From: Candidatus Eiseniibacteriota bacterium
Lineage (GTDB): Bacteria > Eisenbacteria > RBG-16-71-46 > CAIMUX01
DNA: 64,000 bases
Reading direction: 5' to 3'
Assembly (NCBI GenBank): GCA_020633975.1
Contig: JACKCR010000003.1
Location: 310,001-374,000, forward strand
This document shows positions 35,445 through 44,723 of this stretch, one piece after another. How positions within the stretch are numbered: the first letter of the stretch is position 1; every line of letters starts with the position of its first letter. The position numbers and the translations under genes are program-made. Below the pieces are notes generated by a model. That model was given only the letters and a program-made list of their open reading frames with translations. It did no database searches and was not told the origin of the DNA.

Positions 35445-35915
35445 TCAGCGATGGCTCTCCGACGTTGGAAACGGCAGCACAGGCTGCCCGCTGACGACGA
35501 CACCACTGATCCGCCATTCCTTGTCGGTTGGGCCGGATTCCCTCACGAGATGAAACGTCGTCTCGGCCGGCCCCACGCTCGACTCGAGTTCGCCACGGAC
35601 GCGGACCCGGTTGGTCGCAGCCTCGGATTCGAGGGTCTTGAAGCTCTGCATCCCGCGTAGGAACCCGTTCTGGGAGACCGCCTCGCGGAATGTCTCCGGG
35701 CCAACGCCCTCTCGATAGCTGGAAGCGAGGAGCGAGTACGCATCGGAGTACCGCTCTTGCACGATGGCCGTCATCCATGTGCGCGCTACCGACTCTGCGC
35801 CCGCCATGCTCTGCCCGCCCCGAAACATGAAGAAGAGCACGACGGCGATCCCGACGACCAGCACAGCGATTCCGCCGCGCGTGATCAAAGTCTCGAGGTC
35901 GAGAGTGCCGCTCAC
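35445..35915 (-). CDS. Single-pass membrane protein with NTF2-like domain
   Basis: The protein has 156 aa. One membrane helix (about residues 14-32, IAVLVVGIAVVLFFMF) precedes a domain with the start of an NTF2/DUF4878-like fold (ARTWMTAIVQERYSDAYSLL) and a closing beta sheet (ESGPTDKEWRISGVVV). The GTG start overlaps the stop of the pentapeptide gene as GTGA, with AGGAAGGGAG upstream, so the two are coupled. The function in the island is unknown. Confidence 0.7.
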   Translation of the reverse strand: MSGTLDLETLITRGGIAVLVVGIAVVLFFMFRGGQSMAGAESVARTWMTAIVQERYSDAYSLLASSYREGVGPETFREAVSQNGFLRGMQSFKTLESEAATNRVRVRGELESSVGPAETTFHLVRESGPTDKEWRISGVVVSGQPVLPFPTSESHR

Positions 35916-37984
35916 GCACCGCTCCCTTCCTCGGGTGGGCCAGTCTTCTTCAGCTTGCGCGGCGGGCGGAACTGCTCCGCCTTCGCGAGTTCGGGATCCG
36001 TGCCGTGCACCTTCTTCCGCTCGGCTCCATCCCAGAGAGCACCCTCGTCGAGGAGACCATGCACGACGGATTCTGTGAGGTCCGCTTGGCGGAGGTCTGC
36101 GCGGCGAAGATCTGCGTTCGAGAGAAGGGAGAAGCGGAGGATGCTCTGCACGAACTTCGCACCCTCGGCCTTGCACTCCGTGAGGTCCGCGCCTTCCAGT
36201 TGCGCCCGGCTCAGGTCGGCGTTGCGAAGCGACGCTCCTTTGGCGAGTGCGCCGGTGAGGTTCGCAAAGCGAAGATCCGCGCCCTCGAGGTTTGCATCGA
36301 GAAAGACGGCACCCGAGCACGAAGCGCTTTGGAGTCGCGCGCTCCGCGCATGTGCGCCTTCGAAGTTCGCTCCGCTGAGCTTGGCCTCTTGGAAGTCCGT
36401 GCCTTCGAGATCTGCACCCGCGAACACGGACGCCTCGAACGCGCCTTTGGCCAACGGCAGCCCACTGAGGTTGGACGAACGGAGGTTGCACTCGAGGAAG
36501 CGGGTCCCCGCAATGCGAGTGCGCCTCAGGTCGACACCAACGAACGAGGTCCCCTCTAGCTCCAATCCCGAGAGATCGACCCCAGCCAAGTTGGCTCGAT
36601 CGAAGATGGCTGCGCGAAGAGAGCGGACTCGAGAGAGATCGTGTGTCTCGAGGCCAGCGTCCGTGAAGTCCGCTCCTTCGAGCAACGCTCCCTGAAACAC
36701 GCACCCGACGAAGCGCGACTTCGCCAGCTTCGCCTCCGTCAGGTCGGCGTCCTGGAACTTGCACCGCTCGAGATCTCGGTCCTTGAGGATGAGCTCACGA
36801 AGCTTCGCGCCACCGAAGTCGACACCCTGGAAGACACCGCCGACGAACTTGCTCTCCTTCCAGAACGATCCTGCGAACGAAGCGTCGGCGAGACCACACT
36901 CGGAGAGAGTACATCCGGCGAGAGAGGCGCGACTGAAGTCGGCCCTTCCAAGCCCACACTTCTCGAACTCGACCTTCGTGAGACGTGCTTCTACCGCGTT
37001 GCACTCCGAGAGGTCACAAGACTCGAAGCGAGTCTCCGGAAGCTCGCACTGCCCGAAGTCCGCCTTGACGAGGTCACACGATACGAACACGGCGCCCGCG
37101 AGGTCGACGCTACGGAACGACATGCCTGAGAGCCGGCAGCTGACGAAGCGGGCGCGGGCGAGCGCCTTTGGGATCGTTCCCAAGCTCGAGAGGTCGATCG
37201 ATTGGATCCGCGACTCTTCGAGGTTGGCGTCCTCTAGGCTCACGCCCTCGAAGGAGCAACGGACGATTCTCGTCCCGCCGAGGTCCGCACCTTGAAACTC
37301 CACGTTTGCGAGTAGGCAGACATCGAAGTCAGAGCGCGTGACGATGGCACGAGCGAACCGTCCCCGTGTCAGATCGCACTTCGAGAACTCGACGTCGTGG
37401 AGATTCGCTTCCTGGAAGCTGGCGCCCGGACCAGGCATGCCGAGCACTTTCACTCCGCGCAAGTTTGCTCGGTCGAAGGAGGCGCCGGCAAAGGACGCGG
37501 TCGGACGAACCGGGCGCAGATGCAACGTATCGATCCACTTCTGTCGGCGTTCCCGCACGGCCGCAAGGTCGAGACCGGGCGTAGGGCTCTGGTCGTACTC
37601 GATCGGCGCTGGGTCGGGTGGGAGTTCGATACACTCCCACGTGGTTCCCTGCATTCGCGCACCGTTGAAGACCGCCCGCTCGAAGCTCGAGTTCGTGGCG
37701 CGACCACCTGACAGCACCGCGCCCTCGAAGTCAGCACCTGAGAGGTCGCATTCCTCGAAGGTGACGCTCTCGAGCGACGCACCGCGAAAGCGTGCGCCCT
37801 TCAGCGAACTCCGACGAAAGTGAACAGAGCGTAGCAAGAGGCCATCGAACACCCGTCCGCTGAGGTCGACAGAGTCGAGCGCGACGCCGACGAACGGACG
37901 TCGCTCACGGATCGCCTCGTCCACGTCTTCCGCGCTCTCGATAGGCGGTCGGCGGAGCTCCTCGTTCGCGAGAACGTCGCTCAT
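35912..37984 (-). CDS. Large pentapeptide-repeat protein
   Basis: The protein has 690 aa, almost entirely A(D/N)LxX-type pentapeptide repeats (for example ADFEGAVLSGG, ANLAGVDLSGLELEG, ADLTECKAEGAKF). It should fold as long right-handed quadrilateral beta-helices. Two breaks in the pattern (about residues 100-150 and near 300) suggest three stacked helices. The N-terminal 30 residues are charged and the C-terminus is Lys/Pro-rich. The ATG overlaps the upstream stop (ATGA). In spike islands such proteins accompany DUF2169 proteins; they may be cargo or scaffold. Confidence 0.85.
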   Translation of the reverse strand: MSDVLANEELRRPPIESAEDVDEAIRERRPFVGVALDSVDLSGRVFDGLLLRSVHFRRSSLKGARFRGASLESVTFEECDLSGADFEGAVLSGGRATNSSFERAVFNGARMQGTTWECIELPPDPAPIEYDQSPTPGLDLAAVRERRQKWIDTLHLRPVRPTASFAGASFDRANLRGVKVLGMPGPGASFQEANLHDVEFSKCDLTRGRFARAIVTRSDFDVCLLANVEFQGADLGGTRIVRCSFEGVSLEDANLEESRIQSIDLSSLGTIPKALARARFVSCRLSGMSFRSVDLAGAVFVSCDLVKADFGQCELPETRFESCDLSECNAVEARLTKVEFEKCGLGRADFSRASLAGCTLSECGLADASFAGSFWKESKFVGGVFQGVDFGGAKLRELILKDRDLERCKFQDADLTEAKLAKSRFVGCVFQGALLEGADFTDAGLETHDLSRVRSLRAAIFDRANLAGVDLSGLELEGTSFVGVDLRRTRIAGTRFLECNLRSSNLSGLPLAKGAFEASVFAGADLEGTDFQEAKLSGANFEGAHARSARLQSASCSGAVFLDANLEGADLRFANLTGALAKGASLRNADLSRAQLEGADLTECKAEGAKFVQSILRFSLLSNADLRRADLRQADLTESVVHGLLDEGALWDGAERKKVHGTDPELAKAEQFRPPRKLKKTGPPEEGSGA

Positions 37985-40263
37985 GATCTCGCTCCCTCGA
38001 GGCGGGTTCCGCCCAGGATCGCACCATCGACTCGGAGCTGTCGTGCCTCCATGTCCGTGAGATCGGCTCCATACAGGTTGGACTCGCGGAAGTCGACGTC
38101 GAGAAGTCGAGCAGCCGGGAACATGGCCTCGAACAGATTCGCGCGCAGGAAGGACGCTCGCTCCAAGTCCGACCGACGGAACACCGCACTTCGAAGGCTC
38201 GCAGCGTCGAGGCGAGCAGAGCGCATGGACGCGCGCGAGAAGTCCGAGCCGTCGAGGTCCGACTCGGAGAAGTCTGCCTGATCGAGGACCGCCTTCACGA
38301 AGATCGCGTTCGTCCCCCGGACTCCGTAGAACATCCCACGCGAGAGATGACTCTCCGCGAATGTCGCGCCCGTGATGTCGCACTGCGTGAGCACGACGCC
38401 TTCGGCCCGCGCTTTCTCGATGGACGCACCGTTCCAGTAGGACTCAGTGAGCGTGGCACCGGTGAGCGACGCACCATCGAGTTTTGCCTCCTCGAAGTGC
38501 ACCCGACTCCCCTTCGCATTGTCGAGAACGGCCCGGGATAGGTTGATGGCTGGCGCACGCGTAGCGACGAGACTCGCTCCCGTCAGGTTCACCTCTCGTG
38601 CGTCCGCCTCGTTCAGCTCCGCTCGATCGAGCAGCGCACCGCTGAAGTCACTCCGACGGAGTACGGCTCCGAGGAACTTGCTCCCGGTTAGGTTCGATCC
38701 CACCCAGCGAGTACCGGCGAGGTCACGTCCGCTGAAGTCCAATTCGGAGAGATCGAGTCCAGAAAGGTCGCTTCCCGCGAGCTCGGCATCCGAAGCTCCA
38801 TCCGGACCCTGCGACAGGATCGCGACGACTCGGTCGCGCGACCACGCCAGTGCCGGAGTCACGACCGGAGAGGAAGTCGGAACCGGTTCAGGTCTCTCCT
38901 GGGACTCGAGCAGCTCGATCGCATCGATCAGGCCCTGTCGTGCTTCCCGACGCTCCGGGATCGGATCCATCGGGTCCGGGAACCTGTCCAGTGCTGTTCG
39001 AAGCACCTCGAGCTGCTTGACCCGGTTGGCGGACTCTTCGCGCTTCCGTTCTGCCTCGGCAGCTGCGCGCTCGTCTGCATCGTCGGCAGAGTTCGCGGGA
39101 GACGCGCCACTTCCGGCACCAGCCGCCGATCCGGCCGCTGCAGGAGTAGCTGAATTCGTTGGCGACGCACCCGTGGTGGCACCAGCCGCGGCTCCTGCCG
39201 CTTCAGACGGCGTGACTACCGACACCGTGAGGCCGTTTCGCGACGCGAACACATCCGCCGTCGTCGTCGGAGACGTCAGCGGCTCCTCGGCCAGGAGCAG
39301 CGTCTCGATGTCCTCGAACTCCTCAGAGGCTGCAGCACACGCCCCCCTCCAAACGAGGACGAAGTGACCAGCCTTCGCGTCGATCCACAGAGTGTCGAGT
39401 TGGAGCGGCACTTCTTCCAGCGCTCGCCCCCCAGACCGTCTCCGTTCGACGATTGCGCGAACACGAAGACCTGGAAGTCGCGTCTCGATCCGCGCCCGCG
39501 TGGGGTCGAGGTTCTCCAGCACGACGGGCTCGTCGCCCCGAAGATACCCCTCGGTTTGCGCTCCGGTAGGCGTCGCGTTGTTCACTCCCCAATCGATGTC
39601 TTCAGGAACCCACGGACACCGTGTCCGGAACCAGGGTTTGCCGTACGTTCCGATCATGTTGCGCCGAGGTGCCCATGTGCGCGCAACCGGCCCGAAGCCA
39701 GAAGGTGCGATCGGATCCGACGGCGAACGAACCGGAGTCGCAGGATCCTCGACGTTGGGAAGCAGAAGCTCCCGATCGCCTTCTGGATTCCCGCGGTGGT
39801 ACCCCCGTCCGGCCGGGTTCGGCGCGAACCGCGGGCCCCCGTAGGCACGGTCCCAGCTCAACTCCATCTCGGTGAACGGTTGTGGGTCACTCATGCCCGT
39901 GCGCAACAGCCCACGCTTCCAAACCCGATCGCCAACCACGCGGAGACGACGTCCCCAATTCCCGACGGAGAATCCTACTGTGGTTTCGGTCACCGGACGT
40001 CCGCCCGGTGCGTAGCAGGTGCCGACGAGGAGCCGGTCCGCTCGCGGCTTGAAGACGGCGAAGTCCGACTCGTAGCGGATCGCGCCACCGTCACCCGCTT
40101 CGATGTCCGCTTCGATCGGAAGTTGTTCGTCGGCTGGGACGAGCCGGCCGTCGGGCGAGAGCACGAACGTAGCCTTCACCACGACGGTGAGGCTGTGAGC
40201 CGGATACTGGAGTCGGCCCGGTATCCAGATCGTCGTGTATGTAGTTCGGTTCTCGAGGTGCAT
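37981..40263 (-). CDS. DUF2169 domain fused to pentapeptide repeats
   Basis: The protein has 760 aa. Residues of about 1-325 match the DUF2169 pattern (VVKATFVLSPDGRLVPADEQ, SDFAVFKPRADRLLVGTCYAPGG, RAYGGPRFAPNPAGRGY). DUF2169 proteins are adaptors encoded beside vgrG and PAAR genes. An Ala/Gly/Ser/Glu-rich linker and a helical hairpin (EAERKREESANRVKQLEVLR) follow, then pentapeptide repeats from about 490 to the end. The gene starts 21 bases after vgrG and overlaps the next pentapeptide gene, so vgrG, this gene and the next two form one operon. Confidence 0.85.
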   Translation of the reverse strand: MHLENRTTYTTIWIPGRLQYPAHSLTVVVKATFVLSPDGRLVPADEQLPIEADIEAGDGGAIRYESDFAVFKPRADRLLVGTCYAPGGRPVTETTVGFSVGNWGRRLRVVGDRVWKRGLLRTGMSDPQPFTEMELSWDRAYGGPRFAPNPAGRGYHRGNPEGDRELLLPNVEDPATPVRSPSDPIAPSGFGPVARTWAPRRNMIGTYGKPWFRTRCPWVPEDIDWGVNNATPTGAQTEGYLRGDEPVVLENLDPTRARIETRLPGLRVRAIVERRRSGGRALEEVPLQLDTLWIDAKAGHFVLVWRGACAAASEEFEDIETLLLAEEPLTSPTTTADVFASRNGLTVSVVTPSEAAGAAAGATTGASPTNSATPAAAGSAAGAGSGASPANSADDADERAAAEAERKREESANRVKQLEVLRTALDRFPDPMDPIPERREARQGLIDAIELLESQERPEPVPTSSPVVTPALAWSRDRVVAILSQGPDGASDAELAGSDLSGLDLSELDFSGRDLAGTRWVGSNLTGSKFLGAVLRRSDFSGALLDRAELNEADAREVNLTGASLVATRAPAINLSRAVLDNAKGSRVHFEEAKLDGASLTGATLTESYWNGASIEKARAEGVVLTQCDITGATFAESHLSRGMFYGVRGTNAIFVKAVLDQADFSESDLDGSDFSRASMRSARLDAASLRSAVFRRSDLERASFLRANLFEAMFPAARLLDVDFRESNLYGADLTDMEARQLRVDGAILGGTRLEGARS

Positions 40264-40284
40264 GCTTTCGGGTCGCTCGCTGCT

Positions 40285-42846
40285 CTAGCTACATCCTTCG
40301 ATCATCGGTTTCGCCGTCACCTTGGAGGTAGCCTCGAGCTTGACGTTCGCGCCCGTGATCTTGACGTCGCCGGTCGCCTCTAGGGTGAGGTCCGCCGCTG
40401 TCTTGATCGTGAGAGCCTCCTTGGCATCGATCGTGATCCCCTTCTTCTTCGCGGTGATCAGGATCTCGCCGGTCTTCTTGACCCAGATCTCTCCATCGAA
40501 CGCGCTCGGGCTTCCGTTCTCGTAACCGTGGATCTTCACTCCGTCGTCCGTTAGCTGGACGCGAGCAAAAGTCTTGTCCTGTTCGGACTTCGACTTCTCT
40601 ACTGCGGACTCTCCTGCGTTGAGAGCGGCCGCGGCGGCACTGGACTCATTCGCAAAGTGAGCGGGAATGCCGATCGCCGCATGGACTCCGCCGAAGAATG
40701 TCGCGAACAGCCCGATCATGAACGAGGACTCGTCGAGGGACACGCCGTCGTCCGTCTTGTTGAACATGGCGTCGATCCCGACCGATGCGGCCGTCGCTGC
40801 CCCCGCCGCCGCGAGCCAGGCGAAGGTCGCGTTGGAGATCGCGGCATGCGCGTTCGACGCAGAATCGGCGGAGGTGGCCGGAGACGTCGCGGCCCCATCC
40901 CCGCCGAAGTCGATGTTGAGCGCGTCCTTCGTCATCTTGATGAGGGCGTTGTCTTTGTCGCCCGCGTTGAGGACGAGCTCCTTCCTCGTGTCGAGTGTGA
41001 TGTGTCCTTCGGAGCGTCGCGTGAAGTCGTCGCCGGAGAGTCGGTATTCCTTCTGCGACGCTTTGATGAACTTGAAGCCCTTGGTGTTCTCGTACTTCCC
41101 GCCGGAGAAATAGGTGTACGACGACCCCTTGTGGATGTCCACCTTGCTTCCGAGATGCACAGCCATCTTGAATCCAGCAAAGAAGTCGAATCCAAACCCC
41201 ACCATCAAGGTCGCCTTGCCGCCGAGGTAGACCTGAGACGTGAAGCCGAGAACGGCCTCGAAGTAGTCCTTCTTCTTCGTGACGTGGTAGTCGTCTTCGC
41301 TCTTCATCCGGATGCTTCGGCCCAACTCGATCGCAGACTGGTGGTGCGGGCTGAAGATCTGGATGTACTCGCTACCTGGGGTGGCATCGAAGACGATCTG
41401 GTTGCCGAAGTTGTCACGAATGATGCTCTTGAGCTTGGCCGCGGGAAGCGTCAACGGAGGCATGTTGTCTTGGTTGTAGACCCGGCCCGTGACGATCGGA
41501 AGATCGGGGTCTCCTTCCAAGAAGCTGACGATGACTTCCTGCCCGATGTGAGGCAGGAACATCCCTCCCCAGTTCTTCCCCGCCCAGTTCTGGGAGACAC
41601 GCACCCAGCACGAACTCGTTTCGTCGAGCGCACCCTTCCGATCCCAGTGGAAGTGGACCTTGACCCGGCCGTACTCGTCCGTCCACACGTCGCTTCCCGA
41701 CCCGGTGACCGTGGCCGTTTGCGGCCCCTCGACGATCGGGCGCGGCGTGAGTCGAGCCGCACGGAACTGTGTCTGCTCGTCGATCGCCGTGAGGTGACAG
41801 GTGAAGGCCGGACCGTTCGCGGAACCACCGATGCCGGTCTCGAACTCGGGATTCGACAGCTCGTAAGAAGCCGAAACGACGAGGTAGCTCTTGTTGAGGC
41901 TCTGTCGCGGATGCTCCGTGAGTTGGAAGAGCGACCCGGCACCGAGGCCACGAACGGTTCCTCCACCGTGTGCGACCTCGAAGAGCGACTGCAGCTCCTC
42001 GATCCGCGTCTTCGCAAGCGTCTCGCCCGCGCCCGTCTCCGCGTAGTAGCCGGGGTAGTCGAACACTTCGAGCTTCGATTGCGTGTGGTCGCGCGAGATC
42101 ACACCGCGCGTTTCGAGCTTCGCCTTCGGCTTCGTGAAGTCGTAGTCCGTGTGCGAGAAGATTCCGGTTTGGAACTCCTGCGTCACATACCACTGGAGGA
42201 AACGATCGGCGTCCGGGGAGTGCTCCGACCCTTCCGGGAAGCAGGGGATCTCTTCGTAGTCGGGCACGGTGTCGTGACACCCCGCCCCGTCGGCCACGAC
42301 CAGCTTGTGCTTCCCGTTTTCGTGCGTGAAGTAGTAGTAGAGCCCGTCGTGCTCCATCAGGCGACTGAGGAACGCGAAGTCCGACTCGCGATACTGAGTG
42401 CAGTACTCCCGTGGCGCAGGTGCCGCGGCGCGAGCGAGATCGAGGTCGGAGGAGAACCCGTGGTCACCGAAGATCTTCTTCATGATGTCGATGGTCGAGT
42501 CACCCTGGAAGATCCGGCAGTCGGCCGAGCGAGAAAGGAACCAGAACCAGGGACGCAGAGTCGCTTCGTATCGCGCGAATCGTCCGTAGCTGCCGACGTA
42601 CGAAAAGCGACTGACGACTCCGTCGAAGTACCGGGTCCCACCGTTCCGCACTCGGGCCCGCACCGTCATGTGCTGACCCAGGACGTCCGACATCGCAATG
42701 CCGTGCTCGGTGCTGAGAAGCTCCAACTCGTAGTGGAAGAGGCGACCCAAGGTCTCGTTTCCGGTCATCCGGAGGAGAAGCAGAGTGTCCTGTTCGAGCG
42801 GGCCCGAGACGGAAAACGGTCGTGTTTCCGTGTTCTGAAGGGGCAT
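40285..42846 (-). CDS. vgrG: VgrG/TssI spike protein with unusual hydrophobic insertion
   Basis: The protein has 853 aa. The N-terminal gp27-like part contains YCTQYRESDFAFLSRLMEHDG, and the gp5-like OB fold contains WTDEYGRVKVHFHWDRKG and RVSQNWAGKNWGGMFLPHIG, all classic VgrG signatures. The needle region follows with short strand repeats. Between about residues 665 and 765 the strand pattern is interrupted by two hydrophobic segments (FAWLAAAGAATAASVG and FMIGLFATFFGGVHAAIGIP) and then resumes to the C-terminus (ITIDAKEALTIKTAADLTLE). It forms the trimeric puncturing spike of a contractile injection machine. Confidence 0.93.
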   Translation of the reverse strand: MPLQNTETRPFSVSGPLEQDTLLLLRMTGNETLGRLFHYELELLSTEHGIAMSDVLGQHMTVRARVRNGGTRYFDGVVSRFSYVGSYGRFARYEATLRPWFWFLSRSADCRIFQGDSTIDIMKKIFGDHGFSSDLDLARAAAPAPREYCTQYRESDFAFLSRLMEHDGLYYYFTHENGKHKLVVADGAGCHDTVPDYEEIPCFPEGSEHSPDADRFLQWYVTQEFQTGIFSHTDYDFTKPKAKLETRGVISRDHTQSKLEVFDYPGYYAETGAGETLAKTRIEELQSLFEVAHGGGTVRGLGAGSLFQLTEHPRQSLNKSYLVVSASYELSNPEFETGIGGSANGPAFTCHLTAIDEQTQFRAARLTPRPIVEGPQTATVTGSGSDVWTDEYGRVKVHFHWDRKGALDETSSCWVRVSQNWAGKNWGGMFLPHIGQEVIVSFLEGDPDLPIVTGRVYNQDNMPPLTLPAAKLKSIIRDNFGNQIVFDATPGSEYIQIFSPHHQSAIELGRSIRMKSEDDYHVTKKKDYFEAVLGFTSQVYLGGKATLMVGFGFDFFAGFKMAVHLGSKVDIHKGSSYTYFSGGKYENTKGFKFIKASQKEYRLSGDDFTRRSEGHITLDTRKELVLNAGDKDNALIKMTKDALNIDFGGDGAATSPATSADSASNAHAAISNATFAWLAAAGAATAASVGIDAMFNKTDDGVSLDESSFMIGLFATFFGGVHAAIGIPAHFANESSAAAAALNAGESAVEKSKSEQDKTFARVQLTDDGVKIHGYENGSPSAFDGEIWVKKTGEILITAKKKGITIDAKEALTIKTAADLTLEATGDVKITGANVKLEATSKVTAKPMIEGCS

Positions 42847-43157
42847 GGGTAGACCTCCGAAGACACAAACCAGTTGGGGGCGTCGTCAGTCTAAGGAACC
42901 ACCCCGATAGGCGATAGGCCGAATTTGACCGGCTAGCCGCACCCGTCGCGATGGACTACGGTCAAGCAGTCGACGACGACTTCGATCCCCTCCACCCCGT
43001 CGACGGAGTCGAGGAGTCAGTCGTGGGACCGGCAGTCAGCCGAGGGCGTTCCTCGGTACTGCGGCCTCTTCTCATCGACGGATCTGGCGGAGGAGTTGCG
43101 TGGAGAGTTTTGCCACTCGCTCCGTTGCCGCTCGAAACAGACGGGCCGGAGGACTCC
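42847..43157. other. Divergent intergenic region between vgrG and the ATL gene
   Basis: I see no gene here. The first 60 bases before vgrG are AT-richer than average and probably hold the promoter of the vgrG operon, but I cannot name its boxes. Confidence 0.4.
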
Positions 43158-43487
43158 ATGAGCACGTCGTACGAACGGATCTACGCCGTGGTGAAGCGGA
43201 TTCCCCGGGGGAGGGTGGCGACCTACGGCCAAGTGGCAGACCTCGCGGGCCTACATGGACATGCGCGTCAGGTTGGATACGCCCTCCATGCGACGCCCGC
43301 ACACGTGCGGATCCCGTGGCAGCGCGTGGTCAACTCCAAGGGCGAGATCAGCCTGCGCCCGCACGAAGGGGGAGGCGACCTCCAGGCGGCGCTCCTCGAG
43401 GCGGAAGGGGTCGAGTTCAGCGCCGCTGGACGGATCGACTTGGACCGCTACCAGTGGAAGCCTCGTCGGGTCCGGATCGATCGGTAG
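43158..43487 (+). CDS. Alkyltransferase-like (ATL) DNA repair protein
   Basis: The protein has 109 aa. It matches the DNA-binding domain of O6-alkylguanine transferases (YAVVKRIPRGRVATYGQVA, GHARQVGYAL). The catalytic PCHR motif is PWQR (IPWQRVVNSKG), with Trp replacing the acceptor Cys. This substitution defines ATL proteins, which bind O6-alkylguanine and hand it to nucleotide excision repair. CGGAGGA precedes the start. Confidence 0.9.
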   Translation: MSTSYERIYAVVKRIPRGRVATYGQVADLAGLHGHARQVGYALHATPAHVRIPWQRVVNSKGEISLRPHEGGGDLQAALLEAEGVEFSAAGRIDLDRYQWKPRRVRIDR

Positions 43488-43547
43488 GAACCCCAGCCTG
43501 CCACTCTCGATGACTAGCCGTGTTCCGCGACGTGATGCGTCCGTGAT

Positions 43548-44570
43548 CTACGCGACGTCCGACTCGCCGTCCAACTCCTGGTCGAGCTCCTCGTCCCAGG
43601 CCGAGCACCGGTTCCGTCCGCTGTGCTTGCTCCGGTAGAGCGCGAGGTCGGCCTTCTTGACGAGTTCATTGAGATCGTAGCCGTCGGTGGGAGACTCCGA
43701 GATTCCGATGCTGATCGTGATCTGGATCGACTCGCCTTGCCAACAGAAGGTCGCCGTCTCGATCCCGTGCCGGATCCTCTCGGCGATCACGCCCGCTTGC
43801 TCCTTGGTCGTCTCGGGTAACCCGACGAGGAACTCCTCGCCGCCGAAGCGTGACACCAGGTCGAAGCCTCGAAGGCTCTTGTCGAGCAACGCGCCAATCT
43901 GCGCGAGCACCGCACTGCCGGCTTGGTGGCCGTACCCTTCGTTGACCGCACGGAAGAAGTCGATGTCCATCATGAGCACCGAGATCGGCTGTCCACGCTG
44001 TGCGCAGCGGTGGAGTTCCGACTCGAGCGCGATGTCACAGGACTGACGCGTCAGGAGTCCCGTAAGCTCGTCGAAACGGAGCTTCTTCTGAATCGCCGCG
44101 TGGAAGTGTGCCTCCACCTCGTCGAGGATCGCGAACCGGACCGTCGTGTCGCCGACCTGGATCTTGTCTCGATCGGTCAGCTGATGACGCTCGATGATCT
44201 CGCCGTTCACGACCGTGTGATTGAGACTTCCGAGGTCCTGCACCCAGTACGTCGGCTCGTGAGCCGATTCGTCGTACTCGATCGTGATCCGCGCGTGGTA
44301 GCGGGAGATCTGGCCGTCGCTGCGGATCGCGATGTCTGCATCGGGAGCACGGCCGATCACGTAGCGCGTGCGTCGAAGAGGAAACTGGTTTCCGATCTCC
44401 GGTCCGTTGAGGACGATGAGGACCGCACACGCTTTGGGCACGCGCCCCGCTCTCATCGGAGCCGCGCGATGGATGGTAGTGTCCAACTCCTCCCCACCCG
44501 AATCGGCCGGCAGCGGCGGAACGCTGTCGCCGTACTCGGGCTCTGGCGAATTGGGCAAGTCGCGATCCAT
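43548..44570 (-). CDS. FHA-GGDEF diguanylate cyclase
   Basis: The protein has 340 aa. An FHA-like domain lies at about residues 50-140 (YVIGRAPDADIAIR, ISRYHARI) but its last motif is DLGSLNHT instead of the usual GSTNGT. The GGDEF domain (about 165-320) has RFGGEEFLVG at the active site, and RGFD five residues before it forms the inhibitory site. It should make cyclic-di-GMP and be product-inhibited. The start has GGGAGGA upstream. It lies convergent to the ATL gene. Confidence 0.9.
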   Translation of the reverse strand: MDRDLPNSPEPEYGDSVPPLPADSGGEELDTTIHRAAPMRAGRVPKACAVLIVLNGPEIGNQFPLRRTRYVIGRAPDADIAIRSDGQISRYHARITIEYDESAHEPTYWVQDLGSLNHTVVNGEIIERHQLTDRDKIQVGDTTVRFAILDEVEAHFHAAIQKKLRFDELTGLLTRQSCDIALESELHRCAQRGQPISVLMMDIDFFRAVNEGYGHQAGSAVLAQIGALLDKSLRGFDLVSRFGGEEFLVGLPETTKEQAGVIAERIRHGIETATFCWQGESIQITISIGISESPTDGYDLNELVKKADLALYRSKHSGRNRCSAWDEELDQELDGESDVA

Positions 44571-44723
44571 AGGGTCCTCCCTCTTGGACCATCGACTGGC
44601 TTGGGCGGGATCTTGAAGTTTGGGGCATTCCTCCCGGCACAACCTCTAGACTGGAAGAATGAGCCGGCCCTATACCGAACAAATGATGGGATTCCGCGAA
44701 CTGTCATCTGGTCGTGGCGACGG

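Noticed and set aside
40657-42852. 731-codon plus-strand frame opposite vgrG
   Set aside because: It is antisense to a clear VgrG gene, and its Arg/Glu/Val-rich composition is the mirror of GC-biased codon use.
43923-44723. N-terminal extension of the MFS fragment
   Set aside because: The frame is open but is antisense to the FHA-GGDEF gene and has no membrane helices.
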